From: Streptomyces sp. SUK 48 | Lineage (GTDB): Bacteria; Actinomycetota; Actinomycetes; Streptomycetales; Streptomycetaceae | Direction: 5' to 3' | DNA length: 64,000 nucleotides | NCBI RefSeq assembly: GCF_009650765.1 | Contig: NZ_CP045740.1 | Coordinates: 8,098,001 to 8,162,000, forward strand | In this document: positions 1 to 8,385 of the stretch, one piece after another | How the letters are laid out: each line of letters starts with the position of its first letter | How positions within the stretch are numbered: position 1 is the first letter of the stretch | Made by a program: the position numbers and the translations under genes | The notes under the pieces: generated by a model | Seen by the model: the letters and a program-made list of their open reading frames with translations, nothing else | Databases searched by the model: none | Told to the model about the DNA's origin: nothing

Positions 1-36
1 CGGCGGTGACTGCCGCCGCGACAGGGAGGAAGGCAC

Positions 37-300
37 GTGAACATGATGTCTCTGCGGTCTCGGGTGATGCGGGGAGCCGGTCTGGTGGCCGCCGCGGGTG
101 CGGTCCTGCTCGGTGGCGCGGCGGCCGCGTCGGCCGACAGTGGAGCGCAGGGGGTGGCGGTCGGCTCGCCGGGTGTCCTGTCGGGCAACGTGATCCAGGT
201 CCCGATCGACATCCCGGTCAACGTCTGCGGGAACACCGTCGACGTGATCGGCCTGCTCAACCCCGCCTTCGGCAACGCCTGCGTCAACACCGGCATGTGA
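37..300 (+). CDS. Short chaplin, hydrophobic aerial-hyphae surface protein
   Basis: Secreted amyloid-forming surface protein that lowers surface tension and coats aerial hyphae and spores. The 87-residue product has a Sec signal peptide (basic start, hydrophobic stretch around residues 12-31, Ala-rich cleavage region ASA near 31-33), then one chaplin domain containing GNVIQVPIDIPVNVCGN and a second Cys in NPAFGNACVN; the two Cys are the usual disulfide pair. There is no LPXTG sorting signal, so it is the short, non-anchored class. The GTG start at 37 follows AGGGAGGAAGG; ATGs at 43 and 46 are alternatives. It stands alone and is followed by a strong hairpin at 349-387. Confidence 0.95.
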   Translation: MNMMSLRSRVMRGAGLVAAAGAVLLGGAAAASADSGAQGVAVGSPGVLSGNVIQVPIDIPVNVCGNTVDVIGLLNPAFGNACVNTGM

Positions 301-348
301 CGCACCAGGCCACCGGTATGTGACGTACCAGGCCACCGCGACAGACCT

Positions 349-387
349 GTCCGAGGGTGCCCGGCTCCTCTCCGAGCACCCTCGGAC
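349..387 (+). terminator. Hairpin downstream of the chaplin gene
   Basis: A 12-bp inverted repeat (arms GTCCGAGGGTGC and GCACCCTCGGAC) with a 15-nt loop lies 49 nt after the chaplin stop. There is no U-tract, as is common for actinomycete terminators. Two near-identical copies of a 20-nt segment (TGTGACG-ACCAGGCCACCG) lie just upstream at about 295-338. Confidence 0.7.
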
Positions 388-502
388 CAACCGTGGCAAC
401 AGGTCCTGACCGACAGCGGCGCTTGCTGACGGTCCCCGCGGTTCGGCCGCGCTTCGAAAGACCGTGCGGGCAAGCTGCGAGCCGTCCATCTAGGCTGCGG
501 GC

Positions 503-1150
503 ATGACCGAGACCCATACCGCGAGTCCGACACCACGCGAAGCCTTCGAACTGCTGCTGTCCGGTAACCGGCGCTTCATCGCCGGCACCCCCGATCACCC
601 CAACCAGGACGTCACCCGCCGCGCCGAGATCGCTCCGTCCCAGCAGCCGTTCGCCGTGCTGTTCGGCTGCTCCGATTCCCGGCTGGCCGCCGAGATCATT
701 TTCGACCGGGGCCTCGGCGACCTGTTCGTGGTCCGCACCGCCGGCCACGTCATGGGACCGGAGGTGCTGGGCAGTATCGAATTCGGCGTGGATGTACTGG
801 GCTGCCCGCTGGTCGTGGTCCTGGGCCACGACTCGTGCGGGGCGGTCGGCGCGGCGTGCGCCGCGCTGGAGAACGGCATGACGCCGGCCGGATACGTCCG
901 GGACGTCGTCGAACGGGTGACCCCGAGCGTGCTGGCCGCGCACGCCGCCGGACAGGTCGAACCCGAGGAGATCCTCGCCACGCACATAGGGCACACCGTC
1001 GACCTGCTGCTCGACCGGTCCCGGGTCCTCGCCGAGAGGGTCGCCGAGGGCCGGGCCGCCGTGGTGGGCCTGCGCTATCGCCTGGCGGACGGCAGCGCGC
1101 ACCTCGTCACCTCCCGCGGCCTCGACACGCCGGTATCCAGCGCCACCTGA
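503..1150 (+). CDS. Beta-class carbonic anhydrase
   Basis: Zinc enzyme that interconverts CO2 and bicarbonate in the cytoplasm. The 215-residue product carries the family hallmarks: CSDSR at residues 56-60 (zinc ligand Cys56 and the Asp58-Arg60 dyad) and the second ligand pair His109/Cys112 in GHDSCGA. Length is typical of the actinobacterial single-domain type. ATG start at 503. It is monocistronic and convergent with the Sua5-type gene that follows. No membrane segment or signal peptide is seen, so it is not the SulP-fused form. Confidence 0.93.
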   Translation: MTETHTASPTPREAFELLLSGNRRFIAGTPDHPNQDVTRRAEIAPSQQPFAVLFGCSDSRLAAEIIFDRGLGDLFVVRTAGHVMGPEVLGSIEFGVDVLGCPLVVVLGHDSCGAVGAACAALENGMTPAGYVRDVVERVTPSVLAAHAAGQVEPEEILATHIGHTVDLLLDRSRVLAERVAEGRAAVVGLRYRLADGSAHLVTSRGLDTPVSSAT

Positions 1151-1269
1151 CCGCCGCCGGCCGTGCGGACGCGGGAGGGGAGGTACGACGCTCCTCCCGC
1201 GTCCCGACGCTCACGCGACCGGCCACCCGGGGAGGGAAACGGCCCGTGGAGGCGTGGAGCCGCTATCGG

Positions 1270-2247
1270 TCACACGGTGGATCGGGGCCCCGCCGCACGG
1301 CGCAGCCGGTTGGCGATCGCCAGTCCCAGCCCCTCCTCCGCCGGCAAGGAGGCGAAGATCAGGTCGCACCCCTGCTCGTCGAATCCGCGCAGGAACCCGT
1401 ACAGCTCGCGTGCGTACGCGGCCGCCGAACGGGGGACGGGCACCACGGCGTGCACCTTGACCACGGCACCGGCGGACGAGGAGGGGAGGAAGACGCCGAC
1501 CCGGTGTCCCGACTCCTGCGCCAGCTCCGCCTCGGCGAGCACCTTCTCCGGCTCGACGAGGACGACACGCGCCCGCGGCGCGTAGTGCGACGGGTGCTGG
1601 CCGGGCACCCGCACACGGCTCGACGAGGGGACGTCGAGCGGGCCTCCCACCACCGCTTCGAGTTCCTCGCGCGTCACGCCGCCCGGCCGGAGGATGCTCG
1701 GCGTATCGCCCGTGACGTCGACGATGGTCGACTCGACGCCGACCGCGCAGGGGCCGCCTTCCAGCACGAAGTCGACCGCGTCGCCGAGCTCGGCACGGAC
1801 ATGGTCCGTCGTGGTGGGGCTGACCGAGCCGAACCGGTTGGCGGACGGGGCCGTGACCCCGCCGCCGAAGGCGTCCAGCAGGGCCAGCGCGACCGGGTGG
1901 TCGGGGACGCGCACGGCCACCGTGTCGAGACCACCGGTCGCCTCCAGGGGCACCCGGCGACCGCGCCGCAGCACCAGGGTGAGCGGCCCCGGCCACAGGT
2001 GCTCGGCCAGCAGACGCGCCGCCGCGGGCACGTCCTCGACCCATTCGTCCAGCAGATCGGCGTGGCCGATGTGGACGATCAGAGGGTGGGTGGGCGGCCG
2101 TCCCTTGACCTGGAAGATGCGCGCGACGGCGGCGGGGTCCTCGGCGTTGGCGCCCAGGCCGTAGACGGTCTCGGTCGGGAGGGCGACCAGCCCCCCGGCA
2201 CGCAGCACGCCGGCCGCCTGCTCGATGTCACTTGTACTTGCTGTCAC
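1270..2247 (-). CDS. L-threonylcarbamoyladenylate synthase, Sua5/YciO/YrdC type
   Basis: Makes threonylcarbamoyl-AMP from threonine, bicarbonate and ATP for t6A37 modification of ANN-decoding tRNAs. The YrdC domain occupies the N-terminal two thirds and shows the typical LPTETVYGLGANA motif and the KGRPPTHPLIVHI substrate-binding segment. The C-terminal third (after PGQHPSHYAPRA) is the Sua5 domain, so this is the two-domain Sua5 class rather than a stand-alone TsaC. The open frame continues upstream to 2403, but that part lacks homology-like character. GTG at 2247, just before TASTSDIEQAA, is the natural start, giving 325 residues. Confidence 0.9.
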   Translation of the reverse strand: MTASTSDIEQAAGVLRAGGLVALPTETVYGLGANAEDPAAVARIFQVKGRPPTHPLIVHIGHADLLDEWVEDVPAAARLLAEHLWPGPLTLVLRRGRRVPLEATGGLDTVAVRVPDHPVALALLDAFGGGVTAPSANRFGSVSPTTTDHVRAELGDAVDFVLEGGPCAVGVESTIVDVTGDTPSILRPGGVTREELEAVVGGPLDVPSSSRVRVPGQHPSHYAPRARVVLVEPEKVLAEAELAQESGHRVGVFLPSSSAGAVVKVHAVVPVPRSAAAYARELYGFLRGFDEQGCDLIFASLPAEEGLGLAIANRLRRAAGPRSTV

Positions 2248-2432
2248 CCGCGCAATTTTAGGAGCAGAAAGTCCGGGGCCGGCCGTGATGGGCTCGGACC
2301 AGCACGGTCGGGCTCCGGGCCGGCCGGCACGGGGTGGCGGCCGTCTGGTGCCGAAAGCTTCCGCAAGCACCCGTAATAGCATGAAAAAGAAGACTCTGGT
2401 CATGTCGGGGTGGGGCCTGGACGGGAGGCCCG

Positions 2433-3077
2433 GTGGTGCGCGAAGAGCTCACTCGGCGCGTTGATGAGACGGACGAGCTGACGGGAGTTTTCATCCATCG
2501 GGTGAAGGACGGCACCTGGTGGTGGTCGGACGAGATGTACCGCCTGTACGGCGACCCGCCCGACTCGGTCGAGCCGACGAGCGCGCTGCTGCGTGAGCAC
2601 CAGCACGCCGACAACCGCGAACGGGTGGGAAAGGCGCTCGCGGCGGTCCGTGAGGACGGGAAGCCGTTCGGCTGCTACCACCGCATCACGGACGCCTCCG
2701 GCAAGGAGCACGCGGTCGTCATGGTGGCCGACGCCAGGACCGACGACACCGGCGGTGTGGTAACCGTGCGCGGCTTCGTCGTCGACATCACGGACCCCCT
2801 CAGCCGGCACGCCCGCTCCCTCGCCGACGGTGACGTGAGCAAGGCCCGGCTCAGCCAGGAGGACATCGACCTGGCGCGCGGGATCCTCATGGCCCAGTAC
2901 GGAGTCGACGCCGACGTGGCGCTCCGCATCATGCGCTGGCAGTCCCAGCACACGAACCGGAGGATGCGGGACGTCGCCGGCGCGCTCGTAGCCGCGGCCC
3001 CGACGCCGTCCGGCGAGCCGCAGCACCACCTGGCGCACCGGATCGGCGCCGTCCTGTACCCCTCCGAGAGCGACTGA
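2433..3077 (+). CDS. PAS-ANTAR domain regulator
   Basis: Predicted sensory RNA-binding antiterminator. Residues about 10-120 form a PAS sensor (VDITD exit motif), and residues about 130-190 form an ANTAR domain (LSQEDIDLARGILMAQYG followed by the three-helix pattern to about VAGALVA). ANTAR proteins bind paired short hairpins in leader RNAs and prevent termination; the ligand of this PAS domain is unknown. The GTG start at 2433 follows GGGAGG at 2423-2428. It stands between the divergent Sua5-type gene and a MarR gene, with no partner kinase next to it. Confidence 0.9.
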   Translation: MVREELTRRVDETDELTGVFIHRVKDGTWWWSDEMYRLYGDPPDSVEPTSALLREHQHADNRERVGKALAAVREDGKPFGCYHRITDASGKEHAVVMVADARTDDTGGVVTVRGFVVDITDPLSRHARSLADGDVSKARLSQEDIDLARGILMAQYGVDADVALRIMRWQSQHTNRRMRDVAGALVAAAPTPSGEPQHHLAHRIGAVLYPSESD

Positions 3078-3284
3078 GGGCTCGCGCACCGCGCCCGCCC
3101 GGGCCGACCCGGACGCGCGCCGACGAGACCCGAACCGCCGTGGTCAGCCGCCGCTCCGACCGTTCGGCCGTCCTTTCGCGGGGTCCGTCCGGCCCTGGCC
3201 GAGCGACCGCTCGGGCGCGGCCGGGAGACGTGCGCGGACGGACTCGGGGTATCCGAACCCAGGTAGGGGCCCTGCGGGCGTCTG

Positions 3285-3310
3285 TTGCCATTTGACAATA
3301 ATGGTCTTGG
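3285..3310 (+). promoter_or_regulatory. AT-rich palindrome-like motif, copy 1
   Basis: The motif TTGCCAT-TTGA-CAATAAT followed by GGTCTT is unusually AT-rich for this DNA. Nearly the same string occurs at 5309-5332 upstream of the rsbR-like gene. It lies in the gap between the PAS-ANTAR gene and the convergent MarR gene, so no protein gene obviously starts from it; an antisense or small RNA promoter is possible. The rest of the 3078-3458 gap shows nothing else I can name. Confidence 0.4.
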
Positions 3311-3458
3311 GGCAAGAAAGTGACCGTGTCAAGCCGCACGGGGAAGGGCGGGGAATGTTCCGGTGGGCGGAGGTCGCTCCGTGCGATGGTCGCCGACGCG
3401 CTGCGACGTCGGGGGGTCCGGTGGGGCGCCCCGGTGTTCGGGCGGCCCGGCCGTCCGC

Positions 3459-3944
3459 TCAGGCGGTCCGGTCGTCCGACTGCTCGGCGGTGTCGTGCAT
3501 CTGCGACGCCGCCGCGCGGCAGAACGCCTCCAGGCCCTCCAGCAGCGCCGTTCGCTTGCCCGCGGGCATGAGGGCCAGAACCGCCTCCAGTTCCTTCTCC
3601 CTGCGTGCGCGCAGGTCCACCAGGAAGGCCCGGCCCTTGCTGCTGAGGTGCAGGCACACCTCGCGCCGGTTGACCGCGCTTATCACGCGTTCGACGAGGC
3701 CGGCGGCGATCAGCCGGTCGCACAGCCGACTGGTGGACGGGGGCGTGGAGGCGAGAGCGTCGCTGAGTGTGCGCAGGTTGATACCGTCCTGGTGCTCCAG
3801 GGTCAGCAGCACCCGCAACTGGGATGCCGACGCCGGAGCGGTGGAGGCCCGGCCCCACAGGACTTCCAGCAACTCTCCAGCCGTCGCGGTCACACGGGCG
3901 ACCTCGACGGGCTCCGGGCGGGGGCGGAAAGCAGCCACTGTCAC
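3459..3944 (-). CDS. MarR-family transcriptional regulator (first of a pair)
   Basis: 161-residue winged-helix repressor type. The DNA-binding region spans about residues 40-105, with the helix-turn-helix around LRTLSDALASTPPSTSRLCD and the wing around RREVCLHLSSKG. It is divergent from the GAF-PP2C gene at 4067 with a 122-bp shared intergenic region, so it probably controls that gene or itself. It is a paralogue of the MarR gene at 9606-10121, which sits at the other end of the stressosome block beside the second phosphatase gene. The starting codon is GTG at 3944. Confidence 0.88.
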   Translation of the reverse strand: MTVAAFRPRPEPVEVARVTATAGELLEVLWGRASTAPASASQLRVLLTLEHQDGINLRTLSDALASTPPSTSRLCDRLIAAGLVERVISAVNRREVCLHLSSKGRAFLVDLRARREKELEAVLALMPAGKRTALLEGLEAFCRAAASQMHDTAEQSDDRTA

Positions 3945-4044
3945 ACTCTCGCAGGCACTGGGACGGCCGCCAGCCTACTAGGCGCCCGCAGTGGCTGTAG
4001 AGCTTTGGTCGGCCCGGGCGGCTCGACCCGACTGAATCGTATGA

Positions 4045-4063
4045 CCTCGTCACGTGAACGAGG
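4045..4063. promoter_or_regulatory. Inverted repeat in the MarR/PP2C divergent promoter region
   Basis: CCTCGT and ACGAGG form 6-bp arms around CACGTGA, directly before the GTG at 4067. It could be the MarR operator or an RNA hairpin covering the GAGG ribosome-binding sequence. Its position is suggestive, but there is no second copy to confirm it. Confidence 0.4.
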
Positions 4064-4066
4064 CTG

Positions 4067-5263
4067 GTGAGTCTCCGTCGGAAGAGTGGTGTTTTTACCA
4101 TCGTGAACAGATTTGTGACCGCCGAGCGCGCGCTGCGCACGGCGGCACCCCATGGGTTGCTCGACGCCGTTCGTCGGGTGCTGGCCGATCAGTACGCCGC
4201 GGAGTCGGTGGAGCTGTTCATGGCCGACTACGGCCTGACGGTGCTTCAGCCGGTGTCGGTACTGCCGCACGTCAAGAACCCCGTCTCCGTGCACAACAGC
4301 GTCGTGGGCCGGGCCTTCAGCGCTCAGGAAGCGGTCGTCGAGGGCGGCGCCGGCCGTAGCGTGCGGGTACACCTGCCGGTCAGCGTGCGCGGGGACCGGC
4401 TGGGCGTGCTGTCCGTGACGCTCCCGGACGACGGCCAGGTCCGCGACCTGCTGGGCGAACTGACGGACATCGCCGAGGTGCTGGGCCACGAGGTGGTCGT
4501 CGCCGAGCGGGACACCGACGTCTATCTGCGGGCGCGACGCAAGGACCGGCTCACCCTCGCCGCCGAGATGCAGTGGCAGCTGTTGCCCGGGCGCTCCTGC
4601 TCCCGCCCCGAGTACGACCTGGGCGCGCAACTGGAGCCGGCGTACGCGATCTTCGGGGACAACTTCGACTGGTCCACCACGGCCGACCACCTCATGCTGT
4701 ACGTCACCAACGGCATGGGGGAGGGCATAGAGGCGTCCTTGCTGACGAACATGGCGATCAACGCGCTGCGGAACGCCCGCCGTGCCGGCATCGCCATCGA
4801 CGACCAGGCGGCCCTGGCCGACCAGGCGGTGTACGCCCACTACCAGGGCCGCTGCTACCTGTCGGTGCTGATGTTCGACTTCGACCTCGCGACGGGCCGC
4901 GCCAGCGTGGTGGACGCCGGTTCCCCGCAGTTGCTGCGGCTGCGCGCCGGCGCCGTGGAGCGGGTCGTCTTCGATGCGCAACTTCCGCTGGGCATGTTCG
5001 AGGAGACCGACTACGTGACCCAGGATTTCCGGGTCGAGCCCGGCGACCGGCTCGTCTTCGTCAGCGACGGGGTGCACGCGGTCGCCGGTCCCAAGGGCGA
5101 GGCCGACGGTGACCTCGCGCTGTCCCGGGCGATCCAGGCCACCCGCCTGCTCCCCGCGGCCGAGGTGCCGCGCGCCATCCTCCGGGAGCTGACCGGACAC
5201 CGCGGTCAGTCGGTGCCGGACGACGACGCCCTCGTCGTCTGCCTCGACTGGCGCGGACGCTGA
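4067..5263 (+). CDS. GAF-like and SpoIIE/PP2C-type protein phosphatase, paralogue 1
   Basis: Predicted serine phosphatase of a partner-switching network that would dephosphorylate STAS antagonists. The first 150 residues resemble a GAF-type sensor; the PP2C/SpoIIE domain starts near residue 160 (LAAEMQWQLLPG). The first metal-binding motif is GDNFDW (197-202). The second, normally D-G-M-G, reads NGMG (215-218), so a metal-ligand Asp is replaced by Asn; the paralogue at 8386-9594 keeps Asp. Activity may therefore be altered. GTG at 4067 is the longest plausible start; GTG at 4103 (NRFVTAERA) is an alternative. It lies upstream of rsbRSTX on the same strand with a 113-nt gap. Confidence 0.85.
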   Translation: MSLRRKSGVFTIVNRFVTAERALRTAAPHGLLDAVRRVLADQYAAESVELFMADYGLTVLQPVSVLPHVKNPVSVHNSVVGRAFSAQEAVVEGGAGRSVRVHLPVSVRGDRLGVLSVTLPDDGQVRDLLGELTDIAEVLGHEVVVAERDTDVYLRARRKDRLTLAAEMQWQLLPGRSCSRPEYDLGAQLEPAYAIFGDNFDWSTTADHLMLYVTNGMGEGIEASLLTNMAINALRNARRAGIAIDDQAALADQAVYAHYQGRCYLSVLMFDFDLATGRASVVDAGSPQLLRLRAGAVERVVFDAQLPLGMFEETDYVTQDFRVEPGDRLVFVSDGVHAVAGPKGEADGDLALSRAIQATRLLPAAEVPRAILRELTGHRGQSVPDDDALVVCLDWRGR

Positions 5264-5308
5264 CTGTGGCGATCGTGTGTTGTTTGTGCCCCGCCTCAGC
5301 GCTTACGT

Positions 5309-5332
5309 TTGCCATGAGGCAATAATTGTCTT
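5309..5332 (+). promoter_or_regulatory. AT-rich palindrome-like motif, copy 2, upstream of rsbR
   Basis: TTGCC-ATGA-GGCAA is a perfect 5-bp-arm inverted repeat and continues as TAATTGTCTT. This matches copy 1 at 3285-3310. Position 45 nt before the rsbR start fits a promoter-overlapping operator or an unusual AT-rich promoter for the stressosome operon. Confidence 0.45.
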
Positions 5333-5376
5333 TCGGTGATCAGTCGCTGGCCGTCGGGCCTCTACACAAGGAGACG

Positions 5377-6261
5377 ATGCAGTTGTCGGAGCAAGAGACG
5401 GTCGCATCCGCAGCGCGCGCGTTGACGGGCTTCCTGACGCACCGCCGGGAGCAGATCGCTCAGCGATGGGCCGACCTTCCGCTCTTCCGGTCGGTGTTCA
5501 CCGTCTCGCGCGACGAAGCCGTGGAAGCGTGCAAGTCGGTCGTGGACGCCCTCGCCGTCGTGGCGTCGACCGGGCGGCTCGAGGACATCGAGGCCCCCGG
5601 CTTCGACACCGTCCGCGAGCAACTCGGCAGCATGTCCGGATCCCGCAGCCGCATCGGTCTGAGCCCGGCCCGGATCGCCGACGAGGTGGCTGCCCTGCGT
5701 CCGCCGGTGGCCGAGCTGTTCCGGGCGGAATTCCCGGACCCCGCCGCCGCGGAGGCCACCGTAGGACTGCTGGATCTGACGACGCTCATGGGCACCCTGC
5801 GACTGGTGGTGATGCAGACGGCACTCAGCGCGGGGGAGGAGCTGATCGCGCGGCAGCGGCAGCAACTGCTCGAAGTGGCCACCCCGGTGATCAGCCTGTG
5901 GGAGGGCATCGTCGCGGTGCCGCTGATCGGCACCCTGGACAGCGCGCGCAGTCAGGTCGTCATGGAATCGCTGCTGCAGAGCATCGTCACGCAGCGCGCG
6001 CAGTACGCCATCCTGGACATCACCGGCGTGCCCACGGTCGACTCGCTCGTGGCACAGCACCTGATGAAGACGGTCGCCGCCGCTCGCCTGATGGGCGCCG
6101 ACTGCATCGTCTCCGGCATCCGTCCGGCCACCGCGCAGACCATCGTCCAGCTCGGCATCGACCTGGGTTCCGTCCTCACCCGTGCCTCGCTCGCCGACGC
6201 CCTGGCCTACGCCCTCCGCCAACAGGACATCGAAGTGTCCGCGAGGGTGAGCCTACGGTGA
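5377..6261 (+). CDS. RsbR-type stressosome scaffold (N-terminal RsbRD sensor plus STAS)
   Basis: Sensor/scaffold subunit of the stressosome. The N-terminal half (about 1-150) is a helical RsbRD-like sensor; the C-terminal half (about 165-280) is a STAS domain in which LDITGVPTVDS supplies the conserved Thr/Ser region phosphorylated by RsbT in the family. The start at ATG 5377 is chosen because AAGGAG lies at 5368-5373; an in-frame ATG at 5326 lacks such a site. The stop overlaps the rsbS start (GTGA), so RsbR and RsbS are translationally coupled, as expected for subunits of one complex. First gene of the rsbR-rsbS-rsbT-rsbX order. Confidence 0.88.
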   Translation: MQLSEQETVASAARALTGFLTHRREQIAQRWADLPLFRSVFTVSRDEAVEACKSVVDALAVVASTGRLEDIEAPGFDTVREQLGSMSGSRSRIGLSPARIADEVAALRPPVAELFRAEFPDPAAAEATVGLLDLTTLMGTLRLVVMQTALSAGEELIARQRQQLLEVATPVISLWEGIVAVPLIGTLDSARSQVVMESLLQSIVTQRAQYAILDITGVPTVDSLVAQHLMKTVAAARLMGADCIVSGIRPATAQTIVQLGIDLGSVLTRASLADALAYALRQQDIEVSARVSLR

Positions 6262-6671
6262 GCGCGAGCGTCCCGGACCGCGCGACGGCGGTACCGGTCC
6301 TGGCCCTCGGACAGACGCTGCTGGTCAGCCTCCAGGGGGAGTTGTACGACACCCTGGCCGAGCAGCTCCAGCACGACATCACCCGTCGCGTCGCCGACAG
6401 CGATGTCACCGGTGTGATCATCGACATCTCCGGAGTGGAGATCGTCGACTCCTACCTGGGACGCGTACTGGCCGAGATCGCCGCGGGCGCGCGTCTGATG
6501 GCGGCCCGGACCGTGCTGGCCGGCATGCGGCCCGCCGTGGCGATCACGCTGGTCGAGCTGGGCCTGACCCTGCCCGGCCTGATCACCGCCCTCGACGTGG
6601 AACGCGCGCTGGAACTCCTCGCGCGACCGCCGGCGCCGAACGGCTCCCGTCTCCCCGACAGGGCGACATGA
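6258..6671 (+). CDS. rsbS: RsbS-type STAS antagonist of the stressosome
   Basis: A 137-residue single STAS domain protein. It co-assembles with RsbR and sequesters the kinase RsbT until stress-induced phosphorylation. The phosphorylation motif IIDISGVEIVDSYLGR is present, with the Ser in DSYLGR being the family phospho-site. The GTG start at 6258 overlaps the rsbR stop as GTGA, and the gene ends in ATGA overlapping rsbT. The C-terminus has a short Pro/Arg tail beyond the STAS fold. Family assignment is firm because of the order R-S-T. Confidence 0.9.
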   Translation: MSASVPDRATAVPVLALGQTLLVSLQGELYDTLAEQLQHDITRRVADSDVTGVIIDISGVEIVDSYLGRVLAEIAAGARLMAARTVLAGMRPAVAITLVELGLTLPGLITALDVERALELLARPPAPNGSRLPDRAT

Positions 6672-7116
6672 TGGGGGCCTGCGACCCCGCCATGACGATA
6701 CGCGTGCCGATCGGCTCGGACGCGGACCTCTCCTGGGTACGACAGCAGGTACGCCAGCGGGCGGCCGAACTCGCCTTCGGACTCGTCCAGCAGACCAAAC
6801 TGGTCACCGCGGCCAGCGAACTGGCCCGCAACACCCTGGTCTACGGGGGCGGGGGCACCTGGAGATCTCTTCGCTGGGACCCGGCGGGACCGACGGTCTG
6901 CGCCTCTCCTTCGTCGACGAGGGCCCGGGGATTCGCGATGTCCGGCTCGCCATGACCGACGGGTACACCACGGGCGGCGGTCTGGGGCTCGGCCTGAGCG
7001 GCGCCCGACGCCTGGTGGACGAGTTCGAGATCGACACCGAACCCGGCCGGGGCACCACCGTCACCGTCATCGCCTGGGCCGCAGGGCTGCCCGTGACGAC
7101 GCGGGCGGTGCGATGA
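6668..7116 (+). CDS. rsbT: RsbT-type switch kinase, reading frame interrupted by an apparent 1-nt deletion
   Basis: GHKL-fold serine/threonine kinase that phosphorylates RsbR and RsbS and then activates a phosphatase. Frame one (from ATG 6668) gives the N-terminus through SELARNTLVYGGGG. The rest of the protein is in the next frame: HLEISSLGPGG, FVDEGPGIRDV (G1 box), GYTTGGGLGLGLSGA (G2 box), ending at TGA 7114-7116, which overlaps the following ATG. The switch happens in GGGGGCGGGGG at 6845-6855; one additional G would restore a normal RsbT of about 149 residues. Everything on both sides is well conserved, so this is either a sequencing error in a G-run or a very recent mutation. Confidence 0.82.
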
Positions 7117-8156
7117 CGCGCGTCTGGGACATCCCGGTGCACGACTCCACCCGGGTACGGGATGTCCGGGTGGCGGCCGAGGCGGCCTGCCTCCTCGCGG
7201 GCATCGACCCGCACCACACCGCGCTGGCCGCGCTGGCCGCCACCGAACTGGCCACCAACCTGCTCAAGCACGCCGGCGGCGGCCGCATGGTGATCGGTCT
7301 CGTCGACCATCCGCCCGAGGAGGCGCGCCCCGCGGCGGTCCAGCTCACGGCGCTCGACCACGGCCCCGGCATCGGCGACGTCAGCGCCGCGATGCGTGAC
7401 GGCCACAGCACCAGCGACGCGTCACTGGGTGCCGGGCTGGGGACCTGCCTGCGCGTTTCCAGTGCCTTCGACCTCTACAGCACGCACCGGGGCACCGTCG
7501 CCGTCTCCCGCATCGACCAGGACGGCAAGGAGAAGGCCCGGCCAGCCCTCCGGACGGGCGGGATCAACGTTCCGCTCGCCCATGACGAGCACTCGGGAGA
7601 CGCCTGGTGCTGGACCCGCTCCGGTGCCCTGGTGACCGTCATGCTCGCCGACGGCCTCGGCCACGGAGCCAAGGCCGCACACGCCTCCGACACCGCGGTC
7701 GGCGAGCTGTACCGCGCCGCACACCTGCCCGTCGCCGAGATCCTGCGCCGGATGCACCTCGCCCTGCGGAGCACCCGCGGGGCGGCCGTCGCCGTCGCCC
7801 AGCTCGACACGGACGGCGGGGAACTGACCTTCGCCGGAGTCGGCAACATCGGCGCCCGGCTGTACACGGAGGGCTCATGGGAGCACCTCGTCTCCCACCC
7901 CGGCATCGTCGGCGCCCAATTCCCCGCGACGGTGCCTGTACGGTCCCGGACCTGGGGGCCGGACAGTCTGCTCGTCCTGCACAGCGACGGACTGCCCAGC
8001 CGCTGGGTGCCCCCCGAGGACATCGACCTCCTCGCCCACGACCCGGCGGTGGTGGCCGCGACCATCCTGCGGGACGCCAGCAGCCCGGCCAGCCCCGTAC
8101 GCGACGACACCTGCGTGGCCGTCCTGGCCGCAGACCGGTCGGACCGGCGCCCATGA
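7113..8156 (+). CDS. RsbX-like protein: GHKL ATPase-like domain fused to PP2C phosphatase
   Basis: Fourth gene of the stressosome operon, predicted to reset the system by dephosphorylating RsbS/RsbR. Residues about 1-140 resemble an anti-sigma-type GHKL ATPase (ELATNLLKHAGGG as N box, DHGPGIGD, then LGAGLG). Residues about 150-345 form a SpoIIE/PP2C domain with ADGLGHG as the metal-binding motif and HSDG near the C-terminus. Such two-domain proteins follow rsbT in many actinobacteria and proteobacteria. The ATG at 7113 overlaps the rsbT stop (ATGA). Followed by a 229-nt gap in which no gene was seen. Confidence 0.85.
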   Translation: MTRVWDIPVHDSTRVRDVRVAAEAACLLAGIDPHHTALAALAATELATNLLKHAGGGRMVIGLVDHPPEEARPAAVQLTALDHGPGIGDVSAAMRDGHSTSDASLGAGLGTCLRVSSAFDLYSTHRGTVAVSRIDQDGKEKARPALRTGGINVPLAHDEHSGDAWCWTRSGALVTVMLADGLGHGAKAAHASDTAVGELYRAAHLPVAEILRRMHLALRSTRGAAVAVAQLDTDGGELTFAGVGNIGARLYTEGSWEHLVSHPGIVGAQFPATVPVRSRTWGPDSLLVLHSDGLPSRWVPPEDIDLLAHDPAVVAATILRDASSPASPVRDDTCVAVLAADRSDRRP

Positions 8157-8385
8157 CCGCCCCGGTGTACGCAAGATCACCCGCGCCGCGGAAGCCGCTC
8201 GCGGCGCACCTTCCGCACCCGCGCCGCGCTCGACGGGTCGCCTCCGGAGGATCTCGCAGGGGGCGCCGCTTGGCTGCTCCGGGCGCCGGGCACGACCGCG
8301 CACGCGATGCCGGTGTCCGCCTGCTGCGGAGCGGAACCCACTCGTGTCGCGATAGTGTGAAGGCCACCTGGGGAGGGTGGACGCT

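Noticed and set aside
835..2376. Plus-strand open frame of 513 codons
   Set aside because: It runs antisense through the Sua5-type gene and out of frame through carbonic anhydrase, both of which have clear motifs.
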